Notes: generated from the sequence alone by a model not told the origin. A DNA stretch of 64,000 bases from Bacteroidetes bacterium RIFCSPLOWO2_12_FULL_35_15 (GCA_001769385.1 MEPB01000094.1:47471-111470); one strand, 5' to 3'; positions 1-8,594 are shown, counted from the stretch's first letter. Made by a program: numbers and translations.

Positions 1-92
1 TCTGTTAACTCAATGCCAATGGCTTCAGCCAATGTATTTTTAATTGTCCATTTAATATCTTCCAATACATAGGGTTTAAACCAAATACTCAT
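1..92 (-). CDS. PaaI/YdiI-like hotdog thioesterase, N-terminal part only
   Basis: Reading leftward from the ATG at 92, thirty codons run off the window edge. The N-terminus (MSIWFKPY, then NTLAEAIGIELT) resembles the start of hotdog-fold acyl-CoA thioesterases of the YdiI/PaaI type, which begin with a similar short tryptophan-containing strand followed by an N-T-x-x-x-x-L-G-I pattern. The catalytic glutamate and the HGG motif lie outside the window, so function rests on the N-terminal pattern alone. It is divergent from the downstream DUF4349 gene, with about 155 bp between them. Confidence 0.5.
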   Translation of the reverse strand, partial: MSIWFKPYVLEDIKWTIKNTLAEAIGIELT

Positions 93-247
93 AATTTATT
101 TATTGAATTTAATATTTGCTTCAAAATTTTTGAAGTATTTTAACAGTGTAAAATTAAGAAGAATAGTTTATGGATTTTTTTATTTTATTGCATCTGCTTT
201 TGAAATAATCGTAAAACAACAGCGTTAACCTTTTAAAAACTCTAAAA

Positions 248-1120
248 ATGAAAACCATGTATTCACTCATTCTGGCATTTGTAATGCTAAGTTCCTGCGG
301 TAGTAAATCTTCCTCCTATGATGTTGGTTTAGCGAAGGAGGAAAGTGCAGCAATAACACTCTCTGAACCATCGCCCGTTTCAGAAACAGTAAAATTTACA
401 CCACCATTAGTTTCAGAGGAGTCTTCAGGAAATAATTATTCAACAACCGTTACGATTAAAATTCCCTCTAAAATTAAAAAGACTGCTGATCTGAATATTA
501 CGGTGGATGATTACAAAAAAGCCCGTGTAGAGATCGAAAAGATCGTGAAATCAGGAAACGGGTACATCGGAAGTGAGAACGAGCAAAATAGCACTTACAG
601 CATTACTAACGACATGGTAATTCGGGTGGTGAATAAAGATTTCGATGTTATGGTATCGAAATTATTAACTGTTGCAAGCAATGTAAATTCAAAAAACATT
701 TCGGCAGAAGATGTTACAGCAGAATTTGTTGATATTCAATCGCGATTAAAATCAAAAAAAGAAATTGAAAAACGTTATGTGGATATTTTGCAGAAAGCTT
801 CCAAAGTTTCTGACATATTAGAGATCGAAGAAAAAATTGGTGAGATACGGGAAGAAATAGAGGCGAAGGAAGGGGAATTAAAATTACTATCCGATCAGGT
901 TGATTACAGTACAATCAATCTAAATTTTCATCAGGAGTTTGAATATACACCAACTGATAGACCGGGTTTCTTTGGCCGATTAGGAACTGCATTTGGAAAT
1001 GGATGGAGCGGGTTTTTAAGTTTTGTTGTTGGAATGGTTTATGCATGGCCCCTTTGGGTGATAATCGGTTTAATAAGTTATTTCCTGGTTAGATTTATTA
1101 AACGTAAAATAAAAAAGTAA
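248..1120 (+). CDS. DUF4349 domain lipoprotein with C-terminal membrane segment
   Basis: A 290-residue protein with a lipoprotein signal (lipobox LSSC, modified Cys17), a low-complexity linker, and a DUF4349 domain from about residue 75 to 235. The domain contains a strongly charged helical hairpin (about 165-220), predicted as a coiled coil, followed by a strand motif around VDYSTINLNF that is typical of the family. A hydrophobic segment near residues 252-282 ends in a basic tail (RFIKRKIKK), as in many DUF4349 proteins. The family is widespread but has no settled biochemical function; a cell-envelope role is inferred. A strong hairpin terminator follows directly, so the gene is probably monocistronic. 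Confidence 0.85.
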   Translation: MKTMYSLILAFVMLSSCGSKSSSYDVGLAKEESAAITLSEPSPVSETVKFTPPLVSEESSGNNYSTTVTIKIPSKIKKTADLNITVDDYKKARVEIEKIVKSGNGYIGSENEQNSTYSITNDMVIRVVNKDFDVMVSKLLTVASNVNSKNISAEDVTAEFVDIQSRLKSKKEIEKRYVDILQKASKVSDILEIEEKIGEIREEIEAKEGELKLLSDQVDYSTINLNFHQEFEYTPTDRPGFFGRLGTAFGNGWSGFLSFVVGMVYAWPLWVIIGLISYFLVRFIKRKIKK

Positions 1121-1135
1121 ACAAGTAGTAAAATA

Positions 1136-1176
1136 AAAAAAACGATGGCTAAATTAATTTGGTCATCGTTTTTTTT
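1136..1176 (+). terminator. Rho-independent terminator after the DUF4349 gene
   Basis: An A-rich arm ending ACGATG pairs with CATCGT followed by a T-run; the loop is the AT-rich segment between 1148 and 1163. It lies 16 bp beyond the DUF4349 stop. The A/T symmetry means it could also act on the other strand. It contains the ATG at 1145, which is therefore not a credible start for the next gene. Confidence 0.8.
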
Positions 1177-1270
1177 ATTGATTTTAATCACTCTCTTAAC
1201 TGAAATATATCATTACGAAAAAAAAATTGCGATAGTAGTTTTGCCCTGTAACTTAATTAAAACTAAACTT

Positions 1271-1666
1271 ATGACAACACTATCAATTAACCGGAAACCT
1301 TTAAATTATTTACATGAAGATCATAAAAAATGGCTGGAAGAAGTGCTTTTTTACAAAGATGAAGTAAAAATATTTACCAAGCGATTAGAAGAAATTGCCA
1401 GTAGAAACACCGGAATTGATGTCCAAAAACAGGTAGAACATTTTCAAAATCAGTTTATAATTCAAAAGGAAAAGTTAGATATGTTGCAGCATGATTTGAA
1501 TATTCATGAACAATGGCTCGCTATTTATGCAAAGGAGCATCCCAGTCATATAGAAGAAGAGTTGTTTGCAGATCATGCGGTGATGAGAAGGCAAATAAAT
1601 ATGTTTGAAAAAATCTATACAGAATTAAAAACTGAATATTTAGACTTTTTAGAAAAGTGGATGTAA
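1271..1666 (+). CDS. Small all-helical protein, unknown function
   Basis: The frame is open from 1145, but that ATG is inside the preceding terminator hairpin and the extra N-terminal 42 residues look like translated non-coding DNA. The ATG at 1271 (MTTLSINRK) gives a 131-residue, highly charged protein that is almost entirely helical, with heptad-like patterns across residues 15-130, suggesting a coiled coil or four-helix bundle. No signal peptide, membrane segment or catalytic motif is visible. I do not recognise a named family. It ends 2 bp from the stop of the convergent acyltransferase gene. Confidence 0.65.
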   Translation: MTTLSINRKPLNYLHEDHKKWLEEVLFYKDEVKIFTKRLEEIASRNTGIDVQKQVEHFQNQFIIQKEKLDMLQHDLNIHEQWLAIYAKEHPSHIEEELFADHAVMRRQINMFEKIYTELKTEYLDFLEKWM

Positions 1667-1668
1667 TA

Positions 1669-3027
1669 TTAATTCTTTTCCATTGACTCCACATATTCAT
1701 TCTTAGCCTTATTAAATTCGGCAATGATCTGTTCGCGCTCAGAAATGAGGTTGGAAATAAATACACTTTTTTTATAAAATAACATCATTAAGATCCATTT
1801 CGTGCGGATCTTATTCACCGTGTGCCAATACCAATATGCAAACAATCCACTTAACGGAAGGCTTATTCCATAAGCTATTGTGAGCCATTGACTGTGAGAT
1901 AATTTCCAAACCGTAATAATTTGTAAGGAATAAAAGATCGAAAAAGTAAACATCCCACCAACCATTCCGATAGCTCCCTTATATTCAATTTCTTTGGATA
2001 TTTTTCCTGCTATCCAACCCGGTATTTCAAATGGCAGAAAATTGTTAATTGCTCCGAACAACCAAACAGGAAATCCCAAAAATAGTATTAATAAGGATTT
2101 TAGATTACTTCCAAAAAAAGAATTACTTTTTTCGTTCGCATTCAGATCACTATCACTTAAACCCAATTCTTTTAAATTATTAAAGTAATCTTTAATTCGA
2201 TTACGCATTGCTTCAACACGTGCCGGTTGCAATATTTTGTAATAATTTACAGTTTCTATAATTCCTTTTGTGATTAAAAATTCTTTTGATTTATCTTCAT
2301 TTTCAATTCCTATTTCCTTCGAAATAGAATATTTATACAATGTCTCAATATCATTCACCAACTCATCTGTTTTTTTATCTTCAATAGCGATCACTAATTT
2401 TTCAAGTTGTTTGCGAATATCTTCCGATAAAAGCTCTGCTGCCTTGAAAGTATCTGTTGCATAAATTTCCTTGTATTCTTTTGTTTGTAATGGCTTATTA
2501 ATATTGATAAACAAGTGGCGATTGAACTTATGAGGATTTTCATAATTCAATCCAATGTTGATGATCTGAACACCTAATTCAAAATTGTTTCTGGCTTCAG
2601 CACCCAGCACAATGCGAGCTGCACCGGTTTTTATTGGTTTCAATTTTCTTTCGGTGATACTTACTCCTTCAGGGAACATTAAAATTGCGCCACCTTTTTC
2701 TAAATGCTCAAAACATTTTTTAAAAGTATCATCATTTTTATTCATCTGGGAAGGATCATCCTGTTTACGATAAACAGGTATCATGTTAAATTTAGGCAAC
2801 AACCATTTAGCAAATGAACCCCTGAATAATTCTCCTTTTGCTAAAAAGAAAACTTCCCGGTCAAGTATGGTTGCAATAACTATCGGATCCATAAATGTAC
2901 TGGGGTGATTTGCTAATACAAGCAATGGTCCATGCGAAGGGATCAACTCTTTATTACGAATAGTGATGGAACGGAAGAATACACTTCTCGTAATTTTCAT
3001 CAATGTCTTTAAAATCGTATAGAGCAT
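1669..3027 (-). CDS. PlsC-family glycerophosphate acyltransferase with C-terminal membrane domain
   Basis: A 452-residue membrane-associated acyltransferase of the PlsC/LPLAT superfamily, expected to transfer an acyl group to glycerol-3-phosphate or lysophosphatidate in phospholipid synthesis. The catalytic box is NHPSTFMD (His41, Asp47), spaced one residue wider than the canonical HX4D, and the substrate-binding FPEG motif is at 118-121. A helical linker (about 200-300) leads to three or four hydrophobic segments between about 305 and 410. The C-terminal membrane domain makes it longer than PlsC itself. The exact acyl acceptor cannot be told from sequence. Confidence 0.85.
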   Translation of the reverse strand: MLYTILKTLMKITRSVFFRSITIRNKELIPSHGPLLVLANHPSTFMDPIVIATILDREVFFLAKGELFRGSFAKWLLPKFNMIPVYRKQDDPSQMNKNDDTFKKCFEHLEKGGAILMFPEGVSITERKLKPIKTGAARIVLGAEARNNFELGVQIINIGLNYENPHKFNRHLFININKPLQTKEYKEIYATDTFKAAELLSEDIRKQLEKLVIAIEDKKTDELVNDIETLYKYSISKEIGIENEDKSKEFLITKGIIETVNYYKILQPARVEAMRNRIKDYFNNLKELGLSDSDLNANEKSNSFFGSNLKSLLILFLGFPVWLFGAINNFLPFEIPGWIAGKISKEIEYKGAIGMVGGMFTFSIFYSLQIITVWKLSHSQWLTIAYGISLPLSGLFAYWYWHTVNKIRTKWILMMLFYKKSVFISNLISEREQIIAEFNKAKNEYVESMEKN

Positions 3028-3089
3028 TTTCGTTTTTTATTGTGCCAAATTAAGAATTTTAAATTATAGATTAGGTGGATGTTGAAATA

Positions 3090-3610
3090 CTGTGTAGTAT
3101 GGTACGCAGATTTATTAAGATTGTTAGGATGAAAAATGATTTTTAATCAGGTGGGGAAAGGAGTATGATGGATTTTAAGATTTAGATTTTGAATTGATTA
3201 GAATACTGTGTTGGATGGTACGCAGATTTATTAAGATTGTTAGGATGAAAAATGATTTTTAATCAGGTGGGGAAAGGAGTATGATTGGATTTTATAATGA
3301 ATTTAGATTGTTAAAAAATAGTGTACTGTGTAGTATGGTACGCAGATTTTTTAAGATTGTTAGGATGAAAAATGATTTTTAATTTGGTGGGGAAAGGATT
3401 AGGATTGGGTTTTATGATGAAATTAGATTAGTTAATAAATAGTGTATTGTGTAGTATGGTACGCAGATTTTTTAAGATTGTTAGGATGAAAAATGATTTT
3501 TAAATAGGTGGGGAAAGGATTAAGATTGGATTTTATAATGAATTTAGATTAGTTAATAAATAGTGTATTGTGTAGTATGATATGCCGATTTATTAAGATT
3601 GTTTGGATGA
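3090..3610. repeat. Tandem array of four about 120-bp units plus a partial fifth
   Basis: Units begin at 3090, 3206, 3326, 3447 and 3568, each starting (C/T)TGTGTAGTATGG or a close variant, followed by a nearly invariant block (TACGCAGATTT, then AAGATTGTTAGGATGAA, then AATGATTTTTAA) and a G-rich GGTGGGGAAAGGA. Unit lengths are 116, 120, 121 and 121 bp; the fifth decays after about 40 bp. There is no open frame across units. Related single copies lie at 4163-4216 (inverted) and in 7422-7612, so this is a local expansion of a dispersed family. The intergenic region runs from 3028 to 4282. Confidence 0.9.
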
Positions 3611-3813
3611 AGATATTTTGAATTCTTTATTTTAAGATACTGGTGTTATGGTAGAAGATTAATAAGATTAAAAAAAAAGAATTTAAAACTTAAAGTAAAA
3701 AGGAGTATGATAAAAAGTAAGAACCTATAAAAACCTATTTAATTTCTAATAAAATATTCAACTTTAAGAAAATGTCATTTCGACCGTAGCGGAGAAATCT
3801 TTTTATTTGTTTA

Positions 3814-4055
3814 AGAGCCTGTTTAAATTTCCCTAAAATAAAATCCTATATAACATAAATTGCATGGTCACTTCGTTGCGACCCCTTCGACTTTGCTCAG
3901 GGTAAACTCCGGGAGTGTATCGAGAAGGCGGGGAGCATTGCGAAACAATAAGCTCTCGCACTTTCTCGATATGCCTTCCTGAAAAAGGAAGGCTACTCGA
4001 AATGACAACCCGCATTACGATAACAAATAATTTGAACAAAATTTAAAAAGGCTCT
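3814..4055. repeat. MITE-like element with 17-bp terminal inverted repeats
   Basis: The left end is AGAGCCTGTTTAAATTT (3814-3830) and the right end is its inverse with one mismatch (4039-4055). Inside are an inverted pair TATCGAGAA (3918-3926) / TTCTCGATA (3963-3971) and motifs such as CTTCGACTTTGCTCAGG common in Bacteroidota intergenic DNA. No transposase is encoded. A fragment with the same left end occurs at 12310-12326 and a degenerate one near 29453. Confidence 0.6.
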
Positions 4056-4162
4056 AAAAGTATGCTAATAAATATAAAGATTCTTCCTCAGGTGTTATAC
4101 TGCGCGAAGGTGACGTAGTCGGAAAGACTCTAAAACATTCTGACTGATATTTATTAGAAGAA

Positions 4163-4216
4163 TAATCATTTTTAATCCTAAAATATCCGCGACAATCTGC
4201 GTTCCATACTACAATC
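4163..4216 (-). repeat. Inverted single copy of the 120-bp repeat core
   Basis: Read on the minus strand, this gives GTAGTATGGAACGCAGATT, then GGAT...TTAGGATTAAAAATGATT, matching the core of the tandem array at 3090-3610 with an altered middle. It sits about 55 bp upstream of the aminotransferase promoter box. Confidence 0.6.
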
Positions 4217-4270
4217 CATATCAAGCAAATATTTGCATACTTAAATACACTAATTTATGTAAAGTCTATT

Positions 4271-4278
4271 TAACTTTG
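4271..4278 (+). promoter_or_regulatory. Bacteroidota -7 box (TAACTTTG) next to a start codon
   Basis: The sequence TAACTTTG fits the TAnnTTTG -7 consensus and ends only 4 bp before the ATG at 4283. If used, transcription would start at or next to the start codon. No TTG lies at the usual -33 spacing. Confidence 0.4.
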
Positions 4279-4282
4279 CCGC

Positions 4283-5461
4283 ATGTTAACACAGCGCCAA
4301 TTATTTTTTGATCATCTTGCACAAACCAGTGAAACTCCTTTAGCGCTTGAAATTGTAAAAGCTGAAGGAGTTTATTTATATGATGTTTCAGGTAAACGGT
4401 ATCTGGATCTGATCTCCGGTATTTCTGTTTCAAATGTGGGACATCGTCATCCAAAAGTTATCAATGCCATAAAAGATCAAGTGGATAAGTATATGCACCT
4501 GATGGTTTATGGTGAATATATTCAAAGTCCGCAAGTGCAATTAGCACAGGCTTTAGCTGATGTATTACCTGATAATTTAAGCTCTGTTTATTTTGTGAAT
4601 TCGGGTAGCGAAGCAATTGAAGGTGCCATGAAATTAGCAAAGCGTTTTACCGGAAGAACCGAAATAATTTCTTTCAAAAATGGCTACCATGGAAGCACAC
4701 AAGGCAGTTTAAGCATCATGGGAAACGAAGAGTTTAAAAATGCGTATCGTCCTTTATTGCCTGATACAAAACAAATTGAATACAATAATTTGGAAGATCT
4801 AAATGAAATAACTTCCCGGACGGCCTGCGTTTTTGTTGAAACGATTCAAGGGGAGGCAGGAGCAATTGTTCCGGAAAATGATTTTTTGAAGCACCTTCGA
4901 GAACACTGTAATAAAGTTGGAGCATTGCTTGTCGCAGATGAGATACAATGTGGTTTTGGAAGAACAGGTAAATTATTTGCTTTTGAACATTACCATTTTG
5001 TTCCTGATATACTATGTTTGGCGAAAGGAATGGGAGGAGGGATGCCCATCGGAGCTTTTATTGCATCAAAAAAAATAATGAATTCATTTACAAATAATCC
5101 GATACTTGGACACATTACTACTTTTGGCGGACATCCGGTTTGCTGTGCTGCAAGTTTTGCAACATTAAATGTATTATTGGAAGAAAAATTAATTGCCGGT
5201 GTAGAAACGAAAGAAAAATTATTTCGTAAATTTTTAAAACATCCTAAAATAAAATCAATAAATGGTAAAGGATTATTGCTTGCCATTGAATTCGAAAGTT
5301 ACGAACAAAATAAGACCATTATTGATTTGTGCATTGAGAAAGGTGTGATCGTTGATTGGTTTTTATTTAATGCAAATTCAATGCGCATTGCCCCACCACT
5401 AACTATTTCAGAGGAGGAGATAGTTTTTGCCTGCAAAATTATTTTGGAATCTATTCATTGA
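4283..5461 (+). CDS. Class III PLP-dependent aminotransferase (acetylornithine/ornithine type)
   Basis: A 392-residue cytosolic aminotransferase of fold type I, the length usual for ArgD-like enzymes. Visible motifs are the N-terminal G-x-Y-L-x-D strand, the PLP phosphate-binding SGSEAIEGA region, the ring-stacking YHG, the PLP aspartate in ADEIQCGFGRTG, and the Schiff-base lysine in LAKGMGGG (Lys248). The family includes acetylornithine, ornithine, 4-aminobutyrate and lysine aminotransferases; the sequence alone does not fix the substrate, and no arginine-pathway genes are adjacent. It is flanked by repeats upstream and a terminator downstream and appears monocistronic. Confidence 0.85.
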   Translation: MLTQRQLFFDHLAQTSETPLALEIVKAEGVYLYDVSGKRYLDLISGISVSNVGHRHPKVINAIKDQVDKYMHLMVYGEYIQSPQVQLAQALADVLPDNLSSVYFVNSGSEAIEGAMKLAKRFTGRTEIISFKNGYHGSTQGSLSIMGNEEFKNAYRPLLPDTKQIEYNNLEDLNEITSRTACVFVETIQGEAGAIVPENDFLKHLREHCNKVGALLVADEIQCGFGRTGKLFAFEHYHFVPDILCLAKGMGGGMPIGAFIASKKIMNSFTNNPILGHITTFGGHPVCCAASFATLNVLLEEKLIAGVETKEKLFRKFLKHPKIKSINGKGLLLAIEFESYEQNKTIIDLCIEKGVIVDWFLFNANSMRIAPPLTISEEEIVFACKIILESIH

Positions 5462-5583
5462 TCAATTTCGCATCGTCTAACGGTTTTCTTTTTTTTGGCA
5501 TAAACATTGCGCTGGGTTTAGTAATTAAAAAACTCATAAAAAGAAATAGCCTTTTGTTTTGTTTGTGATTAAAATTTCAAGAT

Positions 5584-5615
5584 GTCCCGTTCTCTTAAAA
5601 CAGTCCGGGACTTTT
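5584..5615 (+). terminator. Terminator after the aminotransferase
   Basis: GTCCCG (5584-5589) pairs with CGGGAC (5606-5611) and is followed by TTTTT. It lies between the convergent aminotransferase and CoA-binding genes. Confidence 0.6.
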
Positions 5616-5620
5616 TGATT

Positions 5621-5983
5621 CTAGTAAGTTCCGATGGAAAGCATTACCAAAGTGCATGCTTCAATTGGTTCGATATTATTTTTGCGGAGTAATTGTTCAA
5701 AGACCTCATTTTCTGTACCGGGATTGAAAATAACACGTTTTGGTTTTAAGCTCAATACATACTCTATCCATTCTGCCTGATTCTGAGGTCCTACATAAAG
5801 TGTAACAGTATCAACATCCATAACAACAGGTTTCCCTTTTATTATTTCAAGTCCATTAATTTGCCCTTCTTTAATACCAACGGGAATCACTTCATGATGA
5901 TGTCTTTGCAAAGCTATAGTTGCTTTGTACGAATATCTCTCCCGATTTACGGAAGCACCAATGACTACTGTTTTTTTGCTCAT
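5621..5983 (-). CDS. CoA-binding domain protein (YccU-like Rossmann fold)
   Basis: A 120-residue single-domain protein of the CoA_binding_2 family. It has the glycine-poor Rossmann start VVIGASVNRERYSYKA and the later motifs VTLYVGP and IFNPGTEN, which in this family surround the nucleotide site. Proteins like it bind CoA in structures, but no reaction has been established. Its ATG is 1 bp beyond the stop of the upstream MFS gene, so the two are almost certainly cotranscribed. Confidence 0.8.
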   Translation of the reverse strand: MSKKTVVIGASVNRERYSYKATIALQRHHHEVIPVGIKEGQINGLEIIKGKPVVMDVDTVTLYVGPQNQAEWIEYVLSLKPKRVIFNPGTENEVFEQLLRKNNIEPIEACTLVMLSIGTY

Positions 5984-5984
5984 A

Positions 5985-7208
5985 TTAATCAGTTTCTAAA
6001 TAATCAAGATCTTTACCATAACTTTCTTCAAGGAAGAATACCGCTATCATTGCCAATACAATAACAACAGCACCCACAATCATAGACGATTGAATGATGC
6101 CCATTCCTTCGGTCATGTATTGCCACCAAATGGTCATTGGGAAAGTTGCCCCCCTTACAAAATTTGGAATGGTAGTAGTTGCTGTTGAGCGGATGTTGGT
6201 TCCGAATTGCTCGGAAGCCACCGTAATAAATACGGCCCAATATCCTTGCGCAAGGCCAAGCATGAAAATGATAATATAAAACAGTGTAGGCGAAGATCCC
6301 TTTGCATTAAAATACCATACACATAAAAATGAAAGAGCAGTTATTGCGATCCATAAGGCTTTTTTTCTGGATTTTAATTTTTGACTGATATAACCGGTTA
6401 CAATACTTCCGAGTGCCGCGCCAAAATAATGATACATGATGGACTTTCCGGGGTTTACTGTACCTGTGATCCCTAAAGCATTTGCAAAATCGTTTGAAAA
6501 GAAAACAAGGATCCCGATGGTAAACCAAACAGGAATACCAATAAAAATGGAGGCGATATATTTGACAAATTTTTTCCAATTCTTAAATAAACTAAAAAAG
6601 TCTCCACGTTTTGCCTTAGACTCTTTGACTTTGTCAAACATGCCTGATTCATGGATATAAACACGAAGTCCGAGTAATAATAATCCCAATACTCCACCGA
6701 TCCAATAGGCTTCTCTCCATCCAAGTTCTGCTACTAAATAAGCCAATGTAGCTCCAAGAATTCCTATTCCTGATACGATACTTGTTCCCCATGCACGTGT
6801 TTCTTTGGTCATTACTTCGGATACTAAGGTGATCCCGATCCCTAATTCACCTGCCAGACCAAAACCTGCAATTAATCTTAGTACCGCATATTGATCAAGC
6901 GTTTGAACAAAGCCATTGGCGATATTAGCAAGCGAATACATCAAAATGGTTAAAAATAACGTGGATAAACGCCCTTTTTTATCTCCTAACATTCCCCATA
7001 CAATTCCTCCAAGAAGCATCCCGACCATTTGCATGTTTAAAAGATATACTCCGGCATTTTTCATTTGATCGGGAGCAATTCCGATGGCTTGTAAACTGGG
7101 GACCCTTACAATTCCAAAAAGAACTAAATCATATATGTCAACAAAATAGCCAAGTGCGGCTACAATAACTACAATGTTTAATGGATTTGTATGTCCTTGT
7201 TTTAGCAT
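5985..7208 (-). CDS. Major facilitator superfamily transporter
   Basis: A 407-residue inner-membrane protein with about twelve hydrophobic helices. The MFS signature after helix 2 reads GMLGDKKGRL, and a second loop motif EVMTKETRAW follows in the N-terminal half. The overall pattern (F-x-D-x-Y-D in helix 1, GELGIGITLVSE in helix 4) is closest to the metabolite:H+ symporter / sugar-porter-like group. The substrate cannot be assigned. It is the first gene of a two-gene operon with the CoA-binding protein. A TACATTTA sequence about 28 bp upstream of the start is a weak -7 candidate. Confidence 0.85.
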   Translation of the reverse strand: MLKQGHTNPLNIVVIVAALGYFVDIYDLVLFGIVRVPSLQAIGIAPDQMKNAGVYLLNMQMVGMLLGGIVWGMLGDKKGRLSTLFLTILMYSLANIANGFVQTLDQYAVLRLIAGFGLAGELGIGITLVSEVMTKETRAWGTSIVSGIGILGATLAYLVAELGWREAYWIGGVLGLLLLGLRVYIHESGMFDKVKESKAKRGDFFSLFKNWKKFVKYIASIFIGIPVWFTIGILVFFSNDFANALGITGTVNPGKSIMYHYFGAALGSIVTGYISQKLKSRKKALWIAITALSFLCVWYFNAKGSSPTLFYIIIFMLGLAQGYWAVFITVASEQFGTNIRSTATTTIPNFVRGATFPMTIWWQYMTEGMGIIQSSMIVGAVVIVLAMIAVFFLEESYGKDLDYLETD

Positions 7209-7421
7209 AAATTAAATTTTTTTTAATGCTTAAATGTAAGAAAATTTCTAAAATAAAAATTTCAACAATTCATTTCTGTAAACTTAACTATATGATAAAT
7301 TAAAAACGGGCCTGATGGATTTAATAGCAGAACCCTTCACCGGTTCTGATCATATGCATTTTTCCAATATTGATAAAATACTATTTATTACTAGACTTTA
7401 TCCATTTAAATCACAGTAGTC

Positions 7422-7612
7422 CGCATTATAGGATTGCAGTTTTTTAAGATCATTATAAAAAAATGATTTAGCACTTTACGAGTTTTTATGATCTTATACT
7501 GCTCATGGAAATTAATCCTGTTCGTCAAAAGAGAATCAAATATACACTTACGTAATAAAAATCATTTTCAATCTTAACGATCTTGTGAGGATCCGCCTTC
7601 CCATAATACACT
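7422..7612. repeat. Two opposed degenerate copies of the 120-bp repeat core
   Basis: A plus-oriented remnant (GCATTATAGGATTGCAG, then TTTTTTAAGATCATTA) at about 7422-7470 faces a minus-oriented one at about 7552-7612, whose reverse complement reads TGTGCAGTGTATTATGGGA and then AAGATCGTTAAGATTGAA. They resemble the tandem array at 3090-3610. The region 7209-7818 holds no credible gene. Confidence 0.5.
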
Positions 7613-7692
7613 GCACATCAATACCAGATTAGGGTTCAGTAAAAACTTAACAGCTATAAGATCTACAATAAATGCGAAAACGCAGGATTGAA

Positions 7693-7737
7693 AATCAAAA
7701 AAAAAGGAGGTGAGTATTATCACTCCATCTTTTGATT
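7693..7737 (+). other. Long stem-loop upstream of the UPF0114-like gene
   Basis: Outer arms AATCAAAA (7693-7700) and TTTTGATT (7730-7737) enclose inner arms GGAG-TGA (7706-7713, one bulged G) and TCACTCC (7720-7726). The structure lies 81 bp upstream of the start at 7819. It could be the terminator of an unrecognised small transcript or a leader structure; no T-run long enough for a standard terminator follows. Confidence 0.5.
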
Positions 7738-7818
7738 CGACTCAAGAAAACTTTATTTTAATGCTGATACATTTGTTCCATTAATAAGCTTCAATTTTTA
7801 ATTTAGGGTTATTAGAAG

Positions 7819-8358
7819 ATGTTAAAAAAAATATTCGGGTTGGGAAAACTGCTCGGAAAAAGCAAATGGATAGCATTATTAGGTGTATTAGTTCTTAATC
7901 TTTCAGCTATAACACTGGTAATTATAGGTTTTGTAAAACTTTATAATATAATTACTGATTTATATAGCCATTTAGACCATCCTGAAAAAATAGATACCAT
8001 TTTGTTTTCTGCTAATTTTCTGATTATCATCGAAATATATTTGCAAGCGATCATATTTTATATTTTCGCGGTTGGAATATATAAGCTATTTGTAGGGGAG
8101 TTTACACTTCTGGGATGGTATCATATTGACTCACTTGATGAAATGAAAGCGGAGCTTGCAAAGGCGATTATAATATTCCTTTCGGTTTTTATTTTGCAAA
8201 AAATTGTGGAATGGAAGGATCCTGAAAAATTGCTTTATATTGGAGTTGTTATAGCTATTACATGCGCCAATCTTATTTGGTATATGAATTCTTTAAAAAA
8301 CGGTAAAAAAAATCATAATCATACTAATATTGATACTTCTCATAAGAGCATGGATTAA
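7819..8358 (+). CDS. UPF0114/YqhA-like integral membrane protein
   Basis: A 179-residue protein with four predicted membrane helices (about 17-41, 62-88, 112-130 and 137-155) and a histidine/asparagine-rich cytosolic tail. The short polar loop with LGWYHIDSLDEMKAELAK between helices 2 and 3 resembles the UPF0114 (YqhA) pattern, where a similar tryptophan and D-x-L-K loop precedes the third helix. The function of that family is unknown. The gene stands alone between repeat-bearing intergenic regions. A GTCC-TTAT / ATAAGGGAC inverted repeat about 20 bp downstream may be its terminator. Confidence 0.6.
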   Translation: MLKKIFGLGKLLGKSKWIALLGVLVLNLSAITLVIIGFVKLYNIITDLYSHLDHPEKIDTILFSANFLIIIEIYLQAIIFYIFAVGIYKLFVGEFTLLGWYHIDSLDEMKAELAKAIIIFLSVFILQKIVEWKDPEKLLYIGVVIAITCANLIWYMNSLKNGKKNHNHTNIDTSHKSMD

Positions 8359-8442
8359 TTCCTTTTAGTTTTAAAGCGTCCTTATCCTGAATTTTAAGAA
8401 AATAATAAGGGACAAAAAATAGAAGTCCAATCTTTCAATTTT

Positions 8443-8543
8443 ATACCAATTGAAATATAGGTCTCGATTTTTAAAACCTCAGCCAAACCTTCTCCTTGAA
8501 AAAAGGAGAGGATGATTGGACTATTTTATCTTTCAATTGGTAT
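8443..8543. repeat. MITE-like element, copy 1 (inverted relative to copy 2)
   Basis: Perfect 13-bp terminal inverted repeats ATACCAATTGAAA lie at 8443-8455 and 8531-8543. The core carries CCTCAGCCAAACC and a small hairpin around CTCCTTGAAAAAAGGAG. The reverse complement of the core matches 46475-46518 at nearly every position over about 45 bp. There is no coding capacity. Confidence 0.75.
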
Positions 8544-8594
8544 TAACGTAAGAAATAGAAGCACTTCGGATCAATCTTTCGTTTTTTTTCGGAA

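Noticed and set aside
1145..1270. N-terminal extension of the small helical protein
   Set aside because: The ATG at 1145 is inside a terminator hairpin; the added residues read like translated AT-rich non-coding DNA.
3090..3610. CRISPR array
   Set aside because: The repeats are about 120 bp with homologous spacers, not short repeats with unique spacers, and no cas genes are present.
3833..4039. 68-codon minus-strand frame
   Set aside because: It lies wholly inside the element with inverted ends at 3814-4055; its translation (for example YPEQSRRGRNEVT) is a typical product of dispersed repeats.
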